A DNA stretch of 64,000 bases, from the NCBI GenBank assembly GCA_964457335.1, contig CAYWGD010000002.1, positions 62,001 through 126,000 of the forward strand. Direction: 5' to 3'. A program made the translations under genes and the position numbers. Under the pieces are notes generated by a model. It ran no database searches and was not told the origin of the DNA. It was given only the letters and a program-made list of their open reading frames with translations. Numbering within the stretch: position 1 is the stretch's first letter; every line of letters starts with the position of its first letter. Positions 30,341 through 38,517 of this stretch are shown piece by piece. The DNA is from CAJBVW01 sp964457335 (GTDB lineage: Bacteria; Myxococcota_A; UBA796; SXON01).

Positions 30341-31104
30341 GCCCACACTCCCGGGCCGGCGAGGTGCCCGCGGACGAGCACGGCGTCGCAGATGACGTCC
30401 TCGCCGTCGGGGCCCGGGCGGCGGACCGCGACCTCGAAGGCCGCGGCGCCCCCGACACGGCCCACCTGCGTGGCCCGGACGAGGATCTCGTCGCCGGCCT
30501 TGGCCGCGCTCCGGAAGCGCACCCGGTCGGCAAGGGGCACGAGCCCGATGGGATCGTGCCCGGCGGCGGCGAGGGCGTGGGAGAGCGCCTCGTCGGCCCA
30601 GTCCACGTACCGGGGGTGGTTGACGTGGCCCATCGGGTCCATCTCCGTCCACCACGGGCGCACGGTCAGCGGGGGCAGCGCGACGGGCGCGTGCGCCTCC
30701 CAGGCGGGGAGCTCCACGGGCGCGGAGGCGGGCAGGACGGGGAAGGCGTCCACGAGCGCGCGCGACGCCCGCGCGGGGCCGCCGCTCGGGCCGACGTGCA
30801 CCCACTCGACGCTCGCATGGAGCACGCCCGCGATGCCGGACTCGCGCCGCATCAGGATGTCCCGCCGCGACTCGACGACGCGCGAGTAGCCGACGAGGTC
30901 CTCGCCGTAGACCGCCTCGCGCAGGTGCACCCCGACGAGCTCGCGCACGACGAAGCCCGAGCCGACGTCGCGGTAGCGGGTCGGCGGCCACCCGCGATCG
31001 GCCGAGTGGAGGATGGTGGCCTCCTGGACGAGCCGCCAGAGGTCGCCGGCGCGCGCGCGGTCGCGCGGGGAGCAGGCGTGGCGGGGGATGCGCAGCGGGA
31101 ACAT
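30337..31104 (-). CDS. Acyl-ACP thioesterase-like double hotdog protein
   Basis: A 255-residue protein with two hotdog-fold halves, as in acyl-ACP thioesterases. The second half carries EMDPMGHVNHPRYVDWADEA, the classical Asp-x-x-GHVNHxxY motif of 4HBT enzymes; the first half has a degenerate counterpart (RDVGSGFVVRELVGVHL). Expected to release fatty acids from acyl carrier protein or CoA. First gene of the leftward run into the large lipoprotein, porin and rsgA. Confidence 0.82.
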   Translation of the reverse strand: MFPLRIPRHACSPRDRARAGDLWRLVQEATILHSADRGWPPTRYRDVGSGFVVRELVGVHLREAVYGEDLVGYSRVVESRRDILMRRESGIAGVLHASVEWVHVGPSGGPARASRALVDAFPVLPASAPVELPAWEAHAPVALPPLTVRPWWTEMDPMGHVNHPRYVDWADEALSHALAAAGHDPIGLVPLADRVRFRSAAKAGDEILVRATQVGRVGGAAAFEVAVRRPGPDGEDVICDAVLVRGHLAGPGVWA

Positions 31105-31270
31105 GGCTGCGTCGGTCTACCGCGCCCGCCGTGGGGGGGCGAGGACGCGGCCCATCGCGGCGGAGCGGGGCGGGACGCCGCGAAGCGCGGGCGGGACGGC
31201 CCGGGCGCGTGCCGAGCGCGCGGACGCTTGCCGAGGGGACCGCGGTGCCTACGTTCGCCGGGGAGGTCGC

Positions 31271-31504
31271 ATGACGGACGTCGTCGTCACGTACTGCACG
31301 GCTTGAGGCTACCTCCCGCGCGCCACCCGGGTGGTGGAGAAGCTGCGGGAGGAGCTCGGCATCGAAGCGAAGCTGGTCCGGGGTCACGGCGGGATCTTCA
31401 CCGTCGCGGTCGGGGACGAGGTGGTGGCCAAGAAGACCTGGGCGGGGTTCCCGTCCGAGGCGCAGGTCGTCGAGGCGGTGCGACGGGCGATGGAGCGGGT
31501 CTAG
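31271..31504 (+). CDS. SelW-like (Rdx family) selenoprotein, UGA-encoded Sec12
   Basis: A 77-residue thioredoxin-fold redox protein when TGA at 31304-31306 is read as selenocysteine. N-terminus MTDVVVTYCTA, then Sec, then GYLPRATRVVEKLREELG: a CxxU motif (Cys9-Sec12) exactly where SelW/Rdx proteins have CxxC or CxxU. Downstream, LVRGHGGIFTVAVGDEVV, KKTWAGFPSEAQVVEAVRRA are family-typical and the frame stays open to TAG. GGGGAGG lies five bases before the ATG. A stem-loop directly after the UGA fits a bacterial SECIS. If the TGA were a stop the product would be 11 residues. Selenocysteine machinery genes are not in the window. Confidence 0.88.
31312..31352 (+). promoter_or_regulatory. Bacterial SECIS-like stem-loop
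   Basis: Begins five bases after the in-frame UGA. Outer stem CCTCCCGC (31312-31319) pairs perfectly with GCGGGAGG (31345-31352); an inner perfect palindrome CCACCCGGGTGG (31323-31334) forms the apical part. Bacterial SECIS elements lie inside the coding region just behind the UGA and recruit SelB. Position and strength fit; the exact apical base recognised by SelB is not proven. Confidence 0.65.
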
Positions 31505-31513
31505 GGGGTCGCG

Positions 31514-32614
31514 CTACCGCCCGCGCCCCATGCCCTTCCGGAGCGCCGCGTACGCCGCGTTGATGGCCTTCATCCGCTCGGTGGCGGCGGCCTGCCCGGC
31601 GGGGGTCGCGCGGTCGGGGTGGTGCTGGGCCGCGGCCTTCCGGTAGGCGGCGCGCACCTCGTCCCAGGTGGCGCCGGGGCCGAGGTCGAGCGTGCGGAGG
31701 TGGCCCTCGGTCGCGGGGGAGGGGCCGGCCCGGCGGCCGCGCGGGCCCCTGGCGCGCGCGCGCTCGCTGGTGGTGCCGAGGCGCGCCGCCAGCGCCGCGA
31801 TCCACGCCACCTCGCCGGGCGTGGGGACGGGGCCCGCGAGCCCCTCGAGCATCGCGAGCACGCGTGGCATGCCCTCAGACGCGACCCGCGCGCGCAGGCG
31901 GGCGGCGGCCATGCGGTCGCCTTCGGGCTCGGCCGACTCCACCAGCGCCGCGGCCACGGCGCGCCCGACGGGGTCGAGCTCGAAGTGCGCGGCGAGCGCC
32001 GCCTCGATGCGTCGGGCCCGGCCGGCCTCCACGAGGGCCGGCCCGCGGGCGCGCGCGACCCCCGCGGCCTCGGCCGACACCGCCGCGAGCGCGACGGCGG
32101 CGAGCGCGTTGTCGAGGCGCCGCACCCCGAGGTCCGGGAGCTCGATCCCCCAGAGCGCCTCCTCGACCGGATCGCCGTCCTCGACGAGCCAGGCCTCCAG
32201 CGCGAGCTCCTCGCCCAGGCGCCGGGGCAGCGCCGCGTAGGGGAGAAACACGTGGACGAGGCGCCCGTCGTCGCCTTCGGGCGGCAGCGGGAGCGTCAGC
32301 GTGAGGTCGCCGTGCCGGTCGCGGTAGGGGGCGAGCGGCGTGCGGACGTACCGGCCTTCGTCGCGGAGGCGCAGCTCCAGCCCGGCGATGTCGGGGTCGA
32401 CGTCGGTGCGGAGGGTGAACCGGAGGGCGGCGCCCGGCCCCGCGGGGCCCACCCAGCCGTGCAGCAGCTGGAGGACGCCGAAGACCTCGTCGCCGTCGTC
32501 CTCCTCCTCGAGGTCGGCGCCCTCGAACAGCGCCGCGAGGTCCTCGGGACCGCGGAGGTCGCGACCCCCGAAGCGCGCGCCGACGTCCTGGGCCTCGACC
32601 CGCCCCCAGTCCAT
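31514..32614 (-). CDS. J-domain protein with TerB/DjlA-like middle
   Basis: A 366-residue protein. The C-terminal ~65 residues form a DnaJ domain (LDLGPGATWDEVRAAYRKAA, then HHPDRATPAGQ) with the HPD motif that stimulates DnaK. The middle (RRIEAALAAHFELDPVG, PRVLAMLEGLAGPVPTPGEV) recalls TerB/DjlA helical domains. The N-terminal ~165 residues are beta-rich and acidic and not recognised. A co-chaperone role is likely. GGGGGAG precedes the ATG. Confidence 0.83.
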   Translation of the reverse strand: MDWGRVEAQDVGARFGGRDLRGPEDLAALFEGADLEEEDDGDEVFGVLQLLHGWVGPAGPGAALRFTLRTDVDPDIAGLELRLRDEGRYVRTPLAPYRDRHGDLTLTLPLPPEGDDGRLVHVFLPYAALPRRLGEELALEAWLVEDGDPVEEALWGIELPDLGVRRLDNALAAVALAAVSAEAAGVARARGPALVEAGRARRIEAALAAHFELDPVGRAVAAALVESAEPEGDRMAAARLRARVASEGMPRVLAMLEGLAGPVPTPGEVAWIAALAARLGTTSERARARGPRGRRAGPSPATEGHLRTLDLGPGATWDEVRAAYRKAAAQHHPDRATPAGQAAATERMKAINAAYAALRKGMGRGR

Positions 32615-32664
32615 GTCTCCCCCCGGCCCCGCATTCTAACTGGATGGGTCGGGGGACCCGGCTC

Positions 32665-33933
32665 CTACCAGTCCTCGGGCGGGTGCATGCCGCCGTCCGG
32701 CCGCTTCATCCAGAGCTGGCAGCGCACGGGCAGGTGCTTCCGGTCGAGCGCTTCGCACACGTTCGTGTACTTGCAGGCGTGGAAGGGCTGGCCCGCGCGC
32801 ACCTTGCGCGGCCAGTCCGGGTCGGCGAGGAGCCCGCGCGCCATGCCCACGAGGTCGCAGTCGCCGCGCTGGAGCGCGCCCTCGGCCGCCTCGTAGGTGT
32901 TCAGGCGGCCGGCGCCGATCACCGGCGTGGAGAAGCCGGCCGCGCGCACCGCCGCGCGGATCGCGGCCGGGAGCGGCAGGTTCATGCCCTCGGGGTAGTC
33001 CTTCGTGGGCATGCACATGAGCCCGGAGTGGCCGGTGTAGGGGTAGGCCGCCTCGCCGACGGGCGGGCGCCTGGCGTCCTCGAAGCGGCCGCCGCGGCTC
33101 ACCGAGAGGAAGTCGAGCCCGGCCTCGGCGAAGCGCACGCCGAACCACGCGGCGTCCTCGACCTCGGAGCCGCCCTCGACGTCCTCGCGGCCGAGGAGGC
33201 GGCAGCCCACGAGGAAGTCCCGCCCGACCTCGCGCCGCACGGCCGCGACGACCTCCACCGCGAGGCGGGCGCGGTTCTCCAGCGAGCCGCCGTAGTCGTC
33301 GGCGCGCGCGTTCGTGCGCGAGAGGAAGCTCGCCATCGTGTAGGCGTGCGCGAAGTGGAGCTCGACGCCGTCGAAGCCGGCCTCGCGGGCGCGGCGCGCG
33401 GCGGCGGCGAAGAGCGGCGGGAGGGCGCGGATCTCGTCGAGGCCGAGGTCCTCGATCTGCTGGCGGTAGCCCCAGGCGTAGTCGCGCCACTCGCGCGGGG
33501 TGAGCTGGGCGCGGAGCTCGTCCTCGGACCACGTCGAGCAGCCGGGGTAGCGCGTCTCCAGCCGGGCGAGGGCGCGCGCGGGGTCGCGCCGGGCGATCTT
33601 GAGGAAGTCGATGACCTGCGGGATCACGCGCACGTCGCCGGCGTCGTGGATCTCGGCGGCGAGGTCGCGGAGCGCGGGCACGTAGCGGTCGTGGCCGATG
33701 CGGAGCAGCGGGCCGCTCGCGATGTCGCGGATGCCCATCGCCTCGAGCACGATCATGCCCGGCCCGCCCTTCGCGTAGCGGACGTAGCGGCGGCGCACGT
33801 CCTCGGTGACCTCGCCCGCGTCGTTCGAGAGCCACGTGACCATCGCCGGGAGCCACACCCGGTTGGGCACGGTGACGCCGTTGAGCCGGAGCGGGGCGAA
33901 GAGGAGCGAGGCCTCGGGCGGCGGGAGGGTCAT
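32665..33933 (-). CDS. NADH:flavin oxidoreductase, old yellow enzyme family
   Basis: A 422-residue FMN-dependent TIM-barrel enzyme that reduces activated double bonds. Seen: FAPLRLNGVTVPNRVWLPAM at the start, FDGVELHFAHAYTMASFLS with YGGSLENRARLAVEVV (substrate and FMN loops), VIGAGRLNTYEAAEGALQRG and DLVGMARGLLADPDWPRKV. The C-terminal Cys cluster (FHACKYTNVCEA with PVRCQLW) is unlike plain OYEs and recalls the start of the iron-sulfur region of 2,4-dienoyl-CoA reductase types, but the second half of such enzymes is missing. ATG 33933 has GAGGA. Confidence 0.87.
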   Translation of the reverse strand: MTLPPPEASLLFAPLRLNGVTVPNRVWLPAMVTWLSNDAGEVTEDVRRRYVRYAKGGPGMIVLEAMGIRDIASGPLLRIGHDRYVPALRDLAAEIHDAGDVRVIPQVIDFLKIARRDPARALARLETRYPGCSTWSEDELRAQLTPREWRDYAWGYRQQIEDLGLDEIRALPPLFAAAARRAREAGFDGVELHFAHAYTMASFLSRTNARADDYGGSLENRARLAVEVVAAVRREVGRDFLVGCRLLGREDVEGGSEVEDAAWFGVRFAEAGLDFLSVSRGGRFEDARRPPVGEAAYPYTGHSGLMCMPTKDYPEGMNLPLPAAIRAAVRAAGFSTPVIGAGRLNTYEAAEGALQRGDCDLVGMARGLLADPDWPRKVRAGQPFHACKYTNVCEALDRKHLPVRCQLWMKRPDGGMHPPEDW

Positions 33934-34013
33934 GGGTCCTCGGAGGACGAACCGGTAACCGCCCCGGTCAGCCCGGGAGCCCGGCGGCGCCCGGACCTCG
34001 AACTCCGCGCGCG

Positions 34014-34353
34014 TCACTCGACGGCGTTCGTGCACCAGGCTGCGTAGTAGGACGGATCGGGGTTCACGAGCGTGGTCTCGTTCGCGACCACGTCCTCCGG
34101 GTCGGGCACCCACGCGAGGTCGAGCCGGTGGATGTGGGTGCCGCGGCCCGTCACGCTCTCGAGCGTGAAGCCGGTGTGGTTCTCGGTCCAGAGCGCGGCG
34201 TCGCCCGTCTCGGTGATGTCCAGCTCGATGAGGCAGGCCGGGCCCGTGAGGGCCATCCGGTAGATGCACGGGCCCGCGGCGCAGTCGCCCGCGGTCGGCG
34301 GAGTCAGCGGAGTCCGTGGCCGAGTCGTCCTCCGCGGCGTCCGCGGTGCCCAT
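34014..34353 (-). pseudogene. Decayed copy of the neighbouring lipoprotein
   Basis: The frame 34014-34320 encodes CAAGPCIYRMALTG, ITETGDAALWTENHTGF and ANETTLVNPDPSYYAAWC, closely matching the intact lipoprotein at 34387-34893. The lipoprotein signal is absent and the Asp/Ser/Thr-rich linker (EDDSATDSADSAD) lies in a different frame, so a frameshift occurred at about 34264-34320. About 33 residues between NPD and PSYY are also deleted relative to the paralogue. The longest in-frame start, ATG 34256, would give 80 residues without a signal. Confidence 0.72.
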
Positions 34354-34386
34354 GGCCGAAAGCGCGGGTGGAACGGAGAACGCGCG

Positions 34387-34893
34387 TCACTCCAACAGGT
34401 GATCGCACCAGTCGCGGTAGTACGAGGGGTCGTCCCCGAGGACGATGCAGTCGAAGTCGAGCATGTCGGGGCCCGACGCGCCGAAGTACCAGGTCGTGCG
34501 GTCGAGCACGGCGCCGTCGGCCACGTCGGGGTTGAACAGGGTCGTCTCGTTCACCACCACGTCGTCGATGTCGGTGACCCAGTCGAGATCGAGCCGGTAG
34601 GTGAGGGAGCCGTTCTCCTCCTCCTTCTCGAACTGGAAGCCGTTGTGGTTCTCGTTGTAGAGCGCGGCGTCGCCCGTCTCGGTCATGTCGACCTCGACCA
34701 TGGAGGGCGCCTGGGTGAGCGTCACCCGGTAGATGCACACGCTGTCGGCGCAGCTGCCGTAGATCGCGCTGTCCTGGAAGTTGTCGAAGGCGAAGTCGGA
34801 GCCGTCGGTGTCCCCGCCCAGCTCCCCGGTGTCGTCCGCCTTGGGGCCGGTGCAGGCGCACACGAGCGTCGTGAGCAGGATCAGGCAGCGCAT
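34387..34893 (-). CDS. Lipoprotein of unknown function, intact paralogue
   Basis: A 168-residue lipoprotein: MRCLILLTTLVCAC with Cys14 as lipid site; GAGG before the ATG. After a short Asp/Gly linker come CADSVCIYRVTLTQAPSMVE and MTETGDAALYNENHNGFQF, shared with the decayed copy downstream. Acidic residues and a Cys pair at the end (DFDCIVLGD, DWCDHLLE) suggest a disulfide. The family is not recognised. Confidence 0.78.
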   Translation of the reverse strand: MRCLILLTTLVCACTGPKADDTGELGGDTDGSDFAFDNFQDSAIYGSCADSVCIYRVTLTQAPSMVEVDMTETGDAALYNENHNGFQFEKEEENGSLTYRLDLDWVTDIDDVVVNETTLFNPDVADGAVLDRTTWYFGASGPDMLDFDCIVLGDDPSYYRDWCDHLLE

Positions 34894-34912
34894 CGTCGAC
34901 CTCGGCCCCAGC

Positions 34913-35215
34913 CTATGGCGCGCCCGCGGCCTCGTACAGGCGCCAGAGGTGCCAGAAGGGCAGGATCGCGAGCGGGATCGCGGCCGCCGACGCGATCGAC
35001 CACTGCCGACGGTACACGAAGGGCACGGGGAGCATCAGCGCGACGAAGGTGGCCGCGTAGGGCCACATGACGTGTGGGTGCGCGGGCTCCGTGTTGCCGG
35101 CCCAGATCTGGAGGCCCATCGCGAGGAAGGGCCCGACCACGCGCATGGCGACCGCGCCGATCAGCCCGGCGGCGACGGTGCTCACGAGCGAGGTGAGCGC
35201 GAGGATGGTCCGCAT
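34913..35215 (-). CDS. Small integral membrane protein
   Basis: A 100-residue protein with three hydrophobic stretches: ILALTSLVSTVAAGLIGAVA, MWPYAATFVALMLPVPFVY and IASAAAIPLAILPFWHLW. The ATG at 35215 has GGAGG ten bases upstream; GTG 35224 is in frame but too close to it. Function unknown. Confidence 0.68.
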   Translation of the reverse strand: MRTILALTSLVSTVAAGLIGAVAMRVVGPFLAMGLQIWAGNTEPAHPHVMWPYAATFVALMLPVPFVYRRQWSIASAAAIPLAILPFWHLWRLYEAAGAP

Positions 35216-35248
35216 GGCCTTCACGCCTCCACGAGAGTATCCCTGCGC

Positions 35249-35881
35249 GTGCCCGAATGGACGCCGCCGCCCGCGCCCCCTCCCGCCCCCGGCGGCTTGC
35301 GCGGCGTGCTCGGCGGGAGCGCCATCTACGACCAGGGGCGCCACGCGGAGGTCCGCGCCCGCGTCGAAGCCTTCGTCGGGGGTGGCGGCCCCCTCGCCGT
35401 CGAGATCGGCTTCGACCACGGGATGCGGATCCTCGACCACGCGCGTCGGTGGCCCGAGATCCGCTGGCTCGGGCTCGAGATCCGGAAGCGGCGGGTGTGG
35501 GCCGCCGAGCCGCACGCCCCGCCCAACTGCCTGCTCCTGCGGGCCGACGCGCGCGCCGTCTTCGCCGCGCTGCTCCCGCCGGCGAGCGTGACCTGGGTGT
35601 ACGTGTTGTTCCCGACGCCCACCGACAACCCGCGCCACCTCCTGCTCACGCCCGCGTTCGTCGGGGCGCTGGAGGCGGCGCTCGTCCTCGGGGGGTCGGT
35701 GTACCTCGCGACGGACGTGCGGGGGATGCATGCCCACGCCGACGCGCTGCTCGCGGGCTGGCCCGAGGCGCCGCTCCCGCCGATGGGGCCGGTGCTCTCG
35801 CGGCGGGAGCGTGTATGTGCGCGCGACGGGCTCCCGGTGTACCGTCTGAGCCGCGCCCGGCCGGGCGCGGAGGGCCGGTGA
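35249..35881 (+). CDS. TrmB-like class I methyltransferase with altered signature
   Basis: A 210-residue protein with the fold of tRNA (guanine-N7)-methyltransferase: LAVEIGFDHGMRILDHARRW (SAM loop), IRWLGLEIRKRRVWAA, LLLRADARAVFAALL, and VYVLFPTPTDNPRHLLLTP at the place of the family's FPDPWPKKRHHKRR. The acidic and Trp residues of that motif are lost, so tRNA specificity is doubtful; a relative with a new substrate is likely. GTG start; the end overlaps the next gene by GTGA. Confidence 0.75.
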   Translation: MPEWTPPPAPPPAPGGLRGVLGGSAIYDQGRHAEVRARVEAFVGGGGPLAVEIGFDHGMRILDHARRWPEIRWLGLEIRKRRVWAAEPHAPPNCLLLRADARAVFAALLPPASVTWVYVLFPTPTDNPRHLLLTPAFVGALEAALVLGGSVYLATDVRGMHAHADALLAGWPEAPLPPMGPVLSRRERVCARDGLPVYRLSRARPGAEGR

Positions 35882-36342
35882 GCGTGGACTGGGCGGGCGT
35901 GACGGGGCGGGTGGTCGTCGAGGCGTGCAGCGCCACGCCCGAGGACGTGGTCCTCTACTGCGGCGACGACGCGGTCGCCGCCGACCTCGCGCCGCGGGTC
36001 CGGACGCTCGTGTGTCGCGATGCGATCGCGGACGCGCCGCCGGGGCTCTCCATCGTGTGCCTGCACGGCTGGCTGCGGCGGCGTCGGCCGGAGGAGCAGC
36101 GGGCGGCCCTCCGCGCGGCGGGCAAGCTCCTGCCCACGCGGGGCCTCCTCGTGGTGGGCGACGTGATGTGGTCGCTGCCCGCCGCCACGATCGACGAGCC
36201 CGAGCAGTTCGGCGACGCGATCGAGCACGTCCAGACCACCGCCACCATCGAGGCCTGGGCCCGCGAGGCGGGCTTCGTCCCGGACCTGCACCGCTTCGGC
36301 CCCGGCGTGGCGGTCCTCGTCGCGATCAAGGGCCCCTCCTGA
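35878..36342 (+). CDS. Small SAM-methyltransferase-like protein
   Basis: A 154-residue protein. VVVEACSATPEDVVLYCGDD, then DLAPRVRTLVCRDAI, LSIVCLHGWLRRRRPEE and LLPTRGLLVVGDVMWS follow the strand order of class I methyltransferases, but the SAM-binding Gly loop is degenerate. Translationally coupled to the TrmB-like gene (GTGA), so the two may form a heteromer. Function unknown. Confidence 0.68.
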   Translation: MSVDWAGVTGRVVVEACSATPEDVVLYCGDDAVAADLAPRVRTLVCRDAIADAPPGLSIVCLHGWLRRRRPEEQRAALRAAGKLLPTRGLLVVGDVMWSLPAATIDEPEQFGDAIEHVQTTATIEAWAREAGFVPDLHRFGPGVAVLVAIKGPS

Positions 36343-36349
36343 GAGGACC

Positions 36350-37171
36350 ATGCGAATCCTGGTGACCGGCGCCTCCTCCTTCGTCGGAGCGCACTTCTGC
36401 TCGCTCGCCGCGCGCGCGGGGCACGACGTGCTCGGGCTCTGGCGCAACACGCCGCTGCTCGTGGACGGGGTGAAGTCGATCACCGCCGACGTCACGTCGT
36501 TCTCGCCGAAGCCCGTCGACGTGGTGGTGCACCTCGCCGCCAAGGTGATGGCGCCCGACGCGAAGGAGCAGAACCGGCGGATGCTCGACGCGGTGCTCGG
36601 CTGGGGCTTCCCGGTGGTCTACGCCTCGAGCACGATGGTGCACTGGCCGCGCAAGAACGCCTACGCCGAGTCGCGCGTGGAGGACGAGGCGCGCGTGACG
36701 GCGGCGACGCAGCCCTGGCTGATCGTGCGGCCGTGCGCGCCCTGGGGGCCGCCGCACCCGACGCACCGGCCCGCGCACACCGAGAGCTTCCACACGCTCG
36801 CCAGGCTCGTGCGCCGCGCGCCGTTCGTGCCGGTCCCCGGCTCGGCCGAGGTGCTGCGCCAGCCCGTCCACGTGGACGACTTCAACGGCGCCATCCTCGC
36901 GCTGCTCGCGAAGGGCACGTGGAACGCCGCGTTCGACGCGGGCGGGCCCGAGCCGCTCACCGTGCGCGAGATCATGGAGCGCATCAACGGCGGCCGGAAG
37001 GTGCGCGTGGTCGAGGTGCCGGAGACCTTCGCCAAGATCGCCGGGCGCTTCCTGAAGAACTTCTCAGAGGACACGCTCGCGACGTTCGCCACGAACGACG
37101 TGGTCGATCCCGGCCCCCTGCGGGAGGCGTCAGGGATCGTCCCGCGCCGCTTCGACGGGGTCGGACTGTAG
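36350..37171 (+). CDS. NAD-dependent epimerase/dehydratase (extended SDR)
   Basis: A 273-residue Rossmann protein. MRILVTGASSFVGAHFCSLA is the NAD-binding TGxxxxxG loop; VVHLAAKVM and VVYASSTMVHW follow. The active-site Tyr is in NAYAESRVEDEARV, where the usual YxxxK is YxxxR. IVRPCAPWGPPH and PVHVDDFNGAILALLA match sugar-nucleotide epimerases. Substrate unknown. GAGAGGA-like purines precede the ATG. Confidence 0.85.
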   Translation: MRILVTGASSFVGAHFCSLAARAGHDVLGLWRNTPLLVDGVKSITADVTSFSPKPVDVVVHLAAKVMAPDAKEQNRRMLDAVLGWGFPVVYASSTMVHWPRKNAYAESRVEDEARVTAATQPWLIVRPCAPWGPPHPTHRPAHTESFHTLARLVRRAPFVPVPGSAEVLRQPVHVDDFNGAILALLAKGTWNAAFDAGGPEPLTVREIMERINGGRKVRVVEVPETFAKIAGRFLKNFSEDTLATFATNDVVDPGPLREASGIVPRRFDGVGL

Positions 37172-37177
37172 AGAAAA

Positions 37178-37196
37178 GCGGCCCCGTCGGGGTCGC
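37178..37196 (+). terminator. GC hairpin after the epimerase gene
   Basis: GCGGCCCC and GGGGTCGC pair over 8 bp (one G:T) around a GTC loop, seven bases after the stop, followed by GTGCTCTTG. A short stem with few Ts, just ahead of the next promoter. Confidence 0.45.
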
Positions 37197-37202
37197 GTGC
37201 TC

Positions 37203-37231
37203 TTGACACGCCACCAGAACGGGTTCATACG
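37203..37231 (+). promoter_or_regulatory. Promoter of the VKOR operon
   Basis: A perfect -35 TTGACA and CATACG with 17 bases between, 24 bases before the VKOR ATG. The -10 is imperfect but the position and spacing are right. Confidence 0.6.
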
Positions 37232-37254
37232 GCCCGGCCAAGGGGCTCCCCTCC

Positions 37255-38517
37255 ATGCGACTCTCGCCCTACACCGTCGTGTTCGTGCTCGCCGCGGCCG
37301 CCGGTCTCTTCTTCGCCGGCTTCTCGACGCACGACTTCGTCGAGCACCTCGACCGGCAGGTGCACAGCATCCACTGCTCCTTCATCCCGGGGCTCACGAA
37401 CCCCGACGCGAGCGGCTCCTCGGGCTGCCACGTCACGATGATGAGCCCGTACTCGTCGGTGTTCCGGTCGACGCTCTGGGGCGGCCTGCCGATCTCGCTG
37501 CCCGCGATGTCGGTCTTCGCGTTCCTGCTCTTCCGCGGCATCGACCTGCTCGTGAACCGGGGCTCCGAAGAGCGCGGCCCGCGCGTCTTCCTCGTGGCCG
37601 CCGCGGGCCTGCCGCTCCTCGCGTCGCTGGTCATGGGCTACATCTCGATGGTCGAGCTCGGCGCCGCCTGCAAGCTCTGCATCGGCATCTACACGTCGAG
37701 CCTCGTGTGCTTCGTGGCCGCGCTGCTCGAGCTGCGCGCCGCCTCCGTGCCGGGCCTCGGCTCGGACATCGGCATCGTGGGCGAGGACGCCCCGGCGGGC
37801 GTCGACACCCGCGACCACCTGCTCTCCTTCGGGCAGGGCGTCGGGTTCGTGGCCGTCCCCGCGCTGGTCTACGCGATCGCGATGCCGGACTACTCCGGCT
37901 ACGTCGGCACCTGCGGCTCGCTCTCGAAGCCGGACGACCCCTACGGCGTGATGGTCCCGCTCGGCCCGCAGGGCGCGGGCGCCTCGGCCATCGAGGTGTT
38001 CGACCCGCTCTGCCCGGCGTGCAAGGGCTTCGAGGGCCGGCTCGACGCCTCGGGGCTCGGGGAGCGGATGTCCCGCAAGGCGGTGATGTTCCCGCTCGAC
38101 ACCGAGTGCAACTGGATGGTCGGCAGCTCGCTCCACCCCGGCGCCTGCACCGTCAGCAAGGCGGTGCTCTGCGCCGAGGGCAAGGCCGAGGCCGTGGTGG
38201 ACTGGGCCTTCCAGAACCAGGAGGCCATCCGCACCGCCGCGGGGTCCGACCCCAAGGCCGCGGAGACGATGGTGGTCGCTGCGTTCCCCGACCTGAAGGC
38301 CTGCATCTCCAGCAAGGTCACCGAGCAGCGGCTCAACAAGTCGCTGCGCTGGGCCGTCGCGAACCAGCTGCCCGTCCTGACGCCGCAGCTGTACGTCAAC
38401 GGCGAGAAGCTCTGCGACGAGGACACCGACCTCGGCATGGAGTACGCGCTCACGCGGCTCCTCGACAAGCAGGCGGGCGCCGCCACCGGCACCGCCTCCA
38501 CCGGAGGGACCCCATGA
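37255..38517 (+). CDS. VKOR-thioredoxin fusion, disulfide-bond-forming protein
   Basis: A 420-residue inner-membrane protein that likely makes disulfides in exported proteins and passes electrons to quinone. The VKOR part (1-210) has several membrane helices, loop cysteines Cys41 and Cys58 (SGCHVTMMSPYSSVF) and the active pair CKLC (139-142). The DsbA/thioredoxin-like part (225-400) has CPAC (253-256) in IEVFDPLCPACKGFE. So the oxidase and its thiol partner are one polypeptide. It overlaps the next gene by ATGA. Confidence 0.9.
   Translation: MRLSPYTVVFVLAAAAGLFFAGFSTHDFVEHLDRQVHSIHCSFIPGLTNPDASGSSGCHVTMMSPYSSVFRSTLWGGLPISLPAMSVFAFLLFRGIDLLVNRGSEERGPRVFLVAAAGLPLLASLVMGYISMVELGAACKLCIGIYTSSLVCFVAALLELRAASVPGLGSDIGIVGEDAPAGVDTRDHLLSFGQGVGFVAVPALVYAIAMPDYSGYVGTCGSLSKPDDPYGVMVPLGPQGAGASAIEVFDPLCPACKGFEGRLDASGLGERMSRKAVMFPLDTECNWMVGSSLHPGACTVSKAVLCAEGKAEAVVDWAFQNQEAIRTAAGSDPKAAETMVVAAFPDLKACISSKVTEQRLNKSLRWAVANQLPVLTPQLYVNGEKLCDEDTDLGMEYALTRLLDKQAGAATGTASTGGTP

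Noticed and set aside
31304..31306. TGA as an ordinary stop after 11 codons
   Set aside because: The downstream frame encodes a complete SelW-like fold in register and a SECIS-like stem follows.
32665..33933. Full 2,4-dienoyl-CoA reductase call for the flavin oxidoreductase
   Set aside because: The C-terminal NAD/FAD domains of that enzyme are missing; only the barrel and a Cys cluster are present.
32665..34353. Single 562-codon frame joining the decayed lipoprotein linker to the flavin oxidoreductase
   Set aside because: The oxidoreductase has its own ribosome site and family-typical start at 33933; the upstream part reads the neighbouring pseudogene out of frame.
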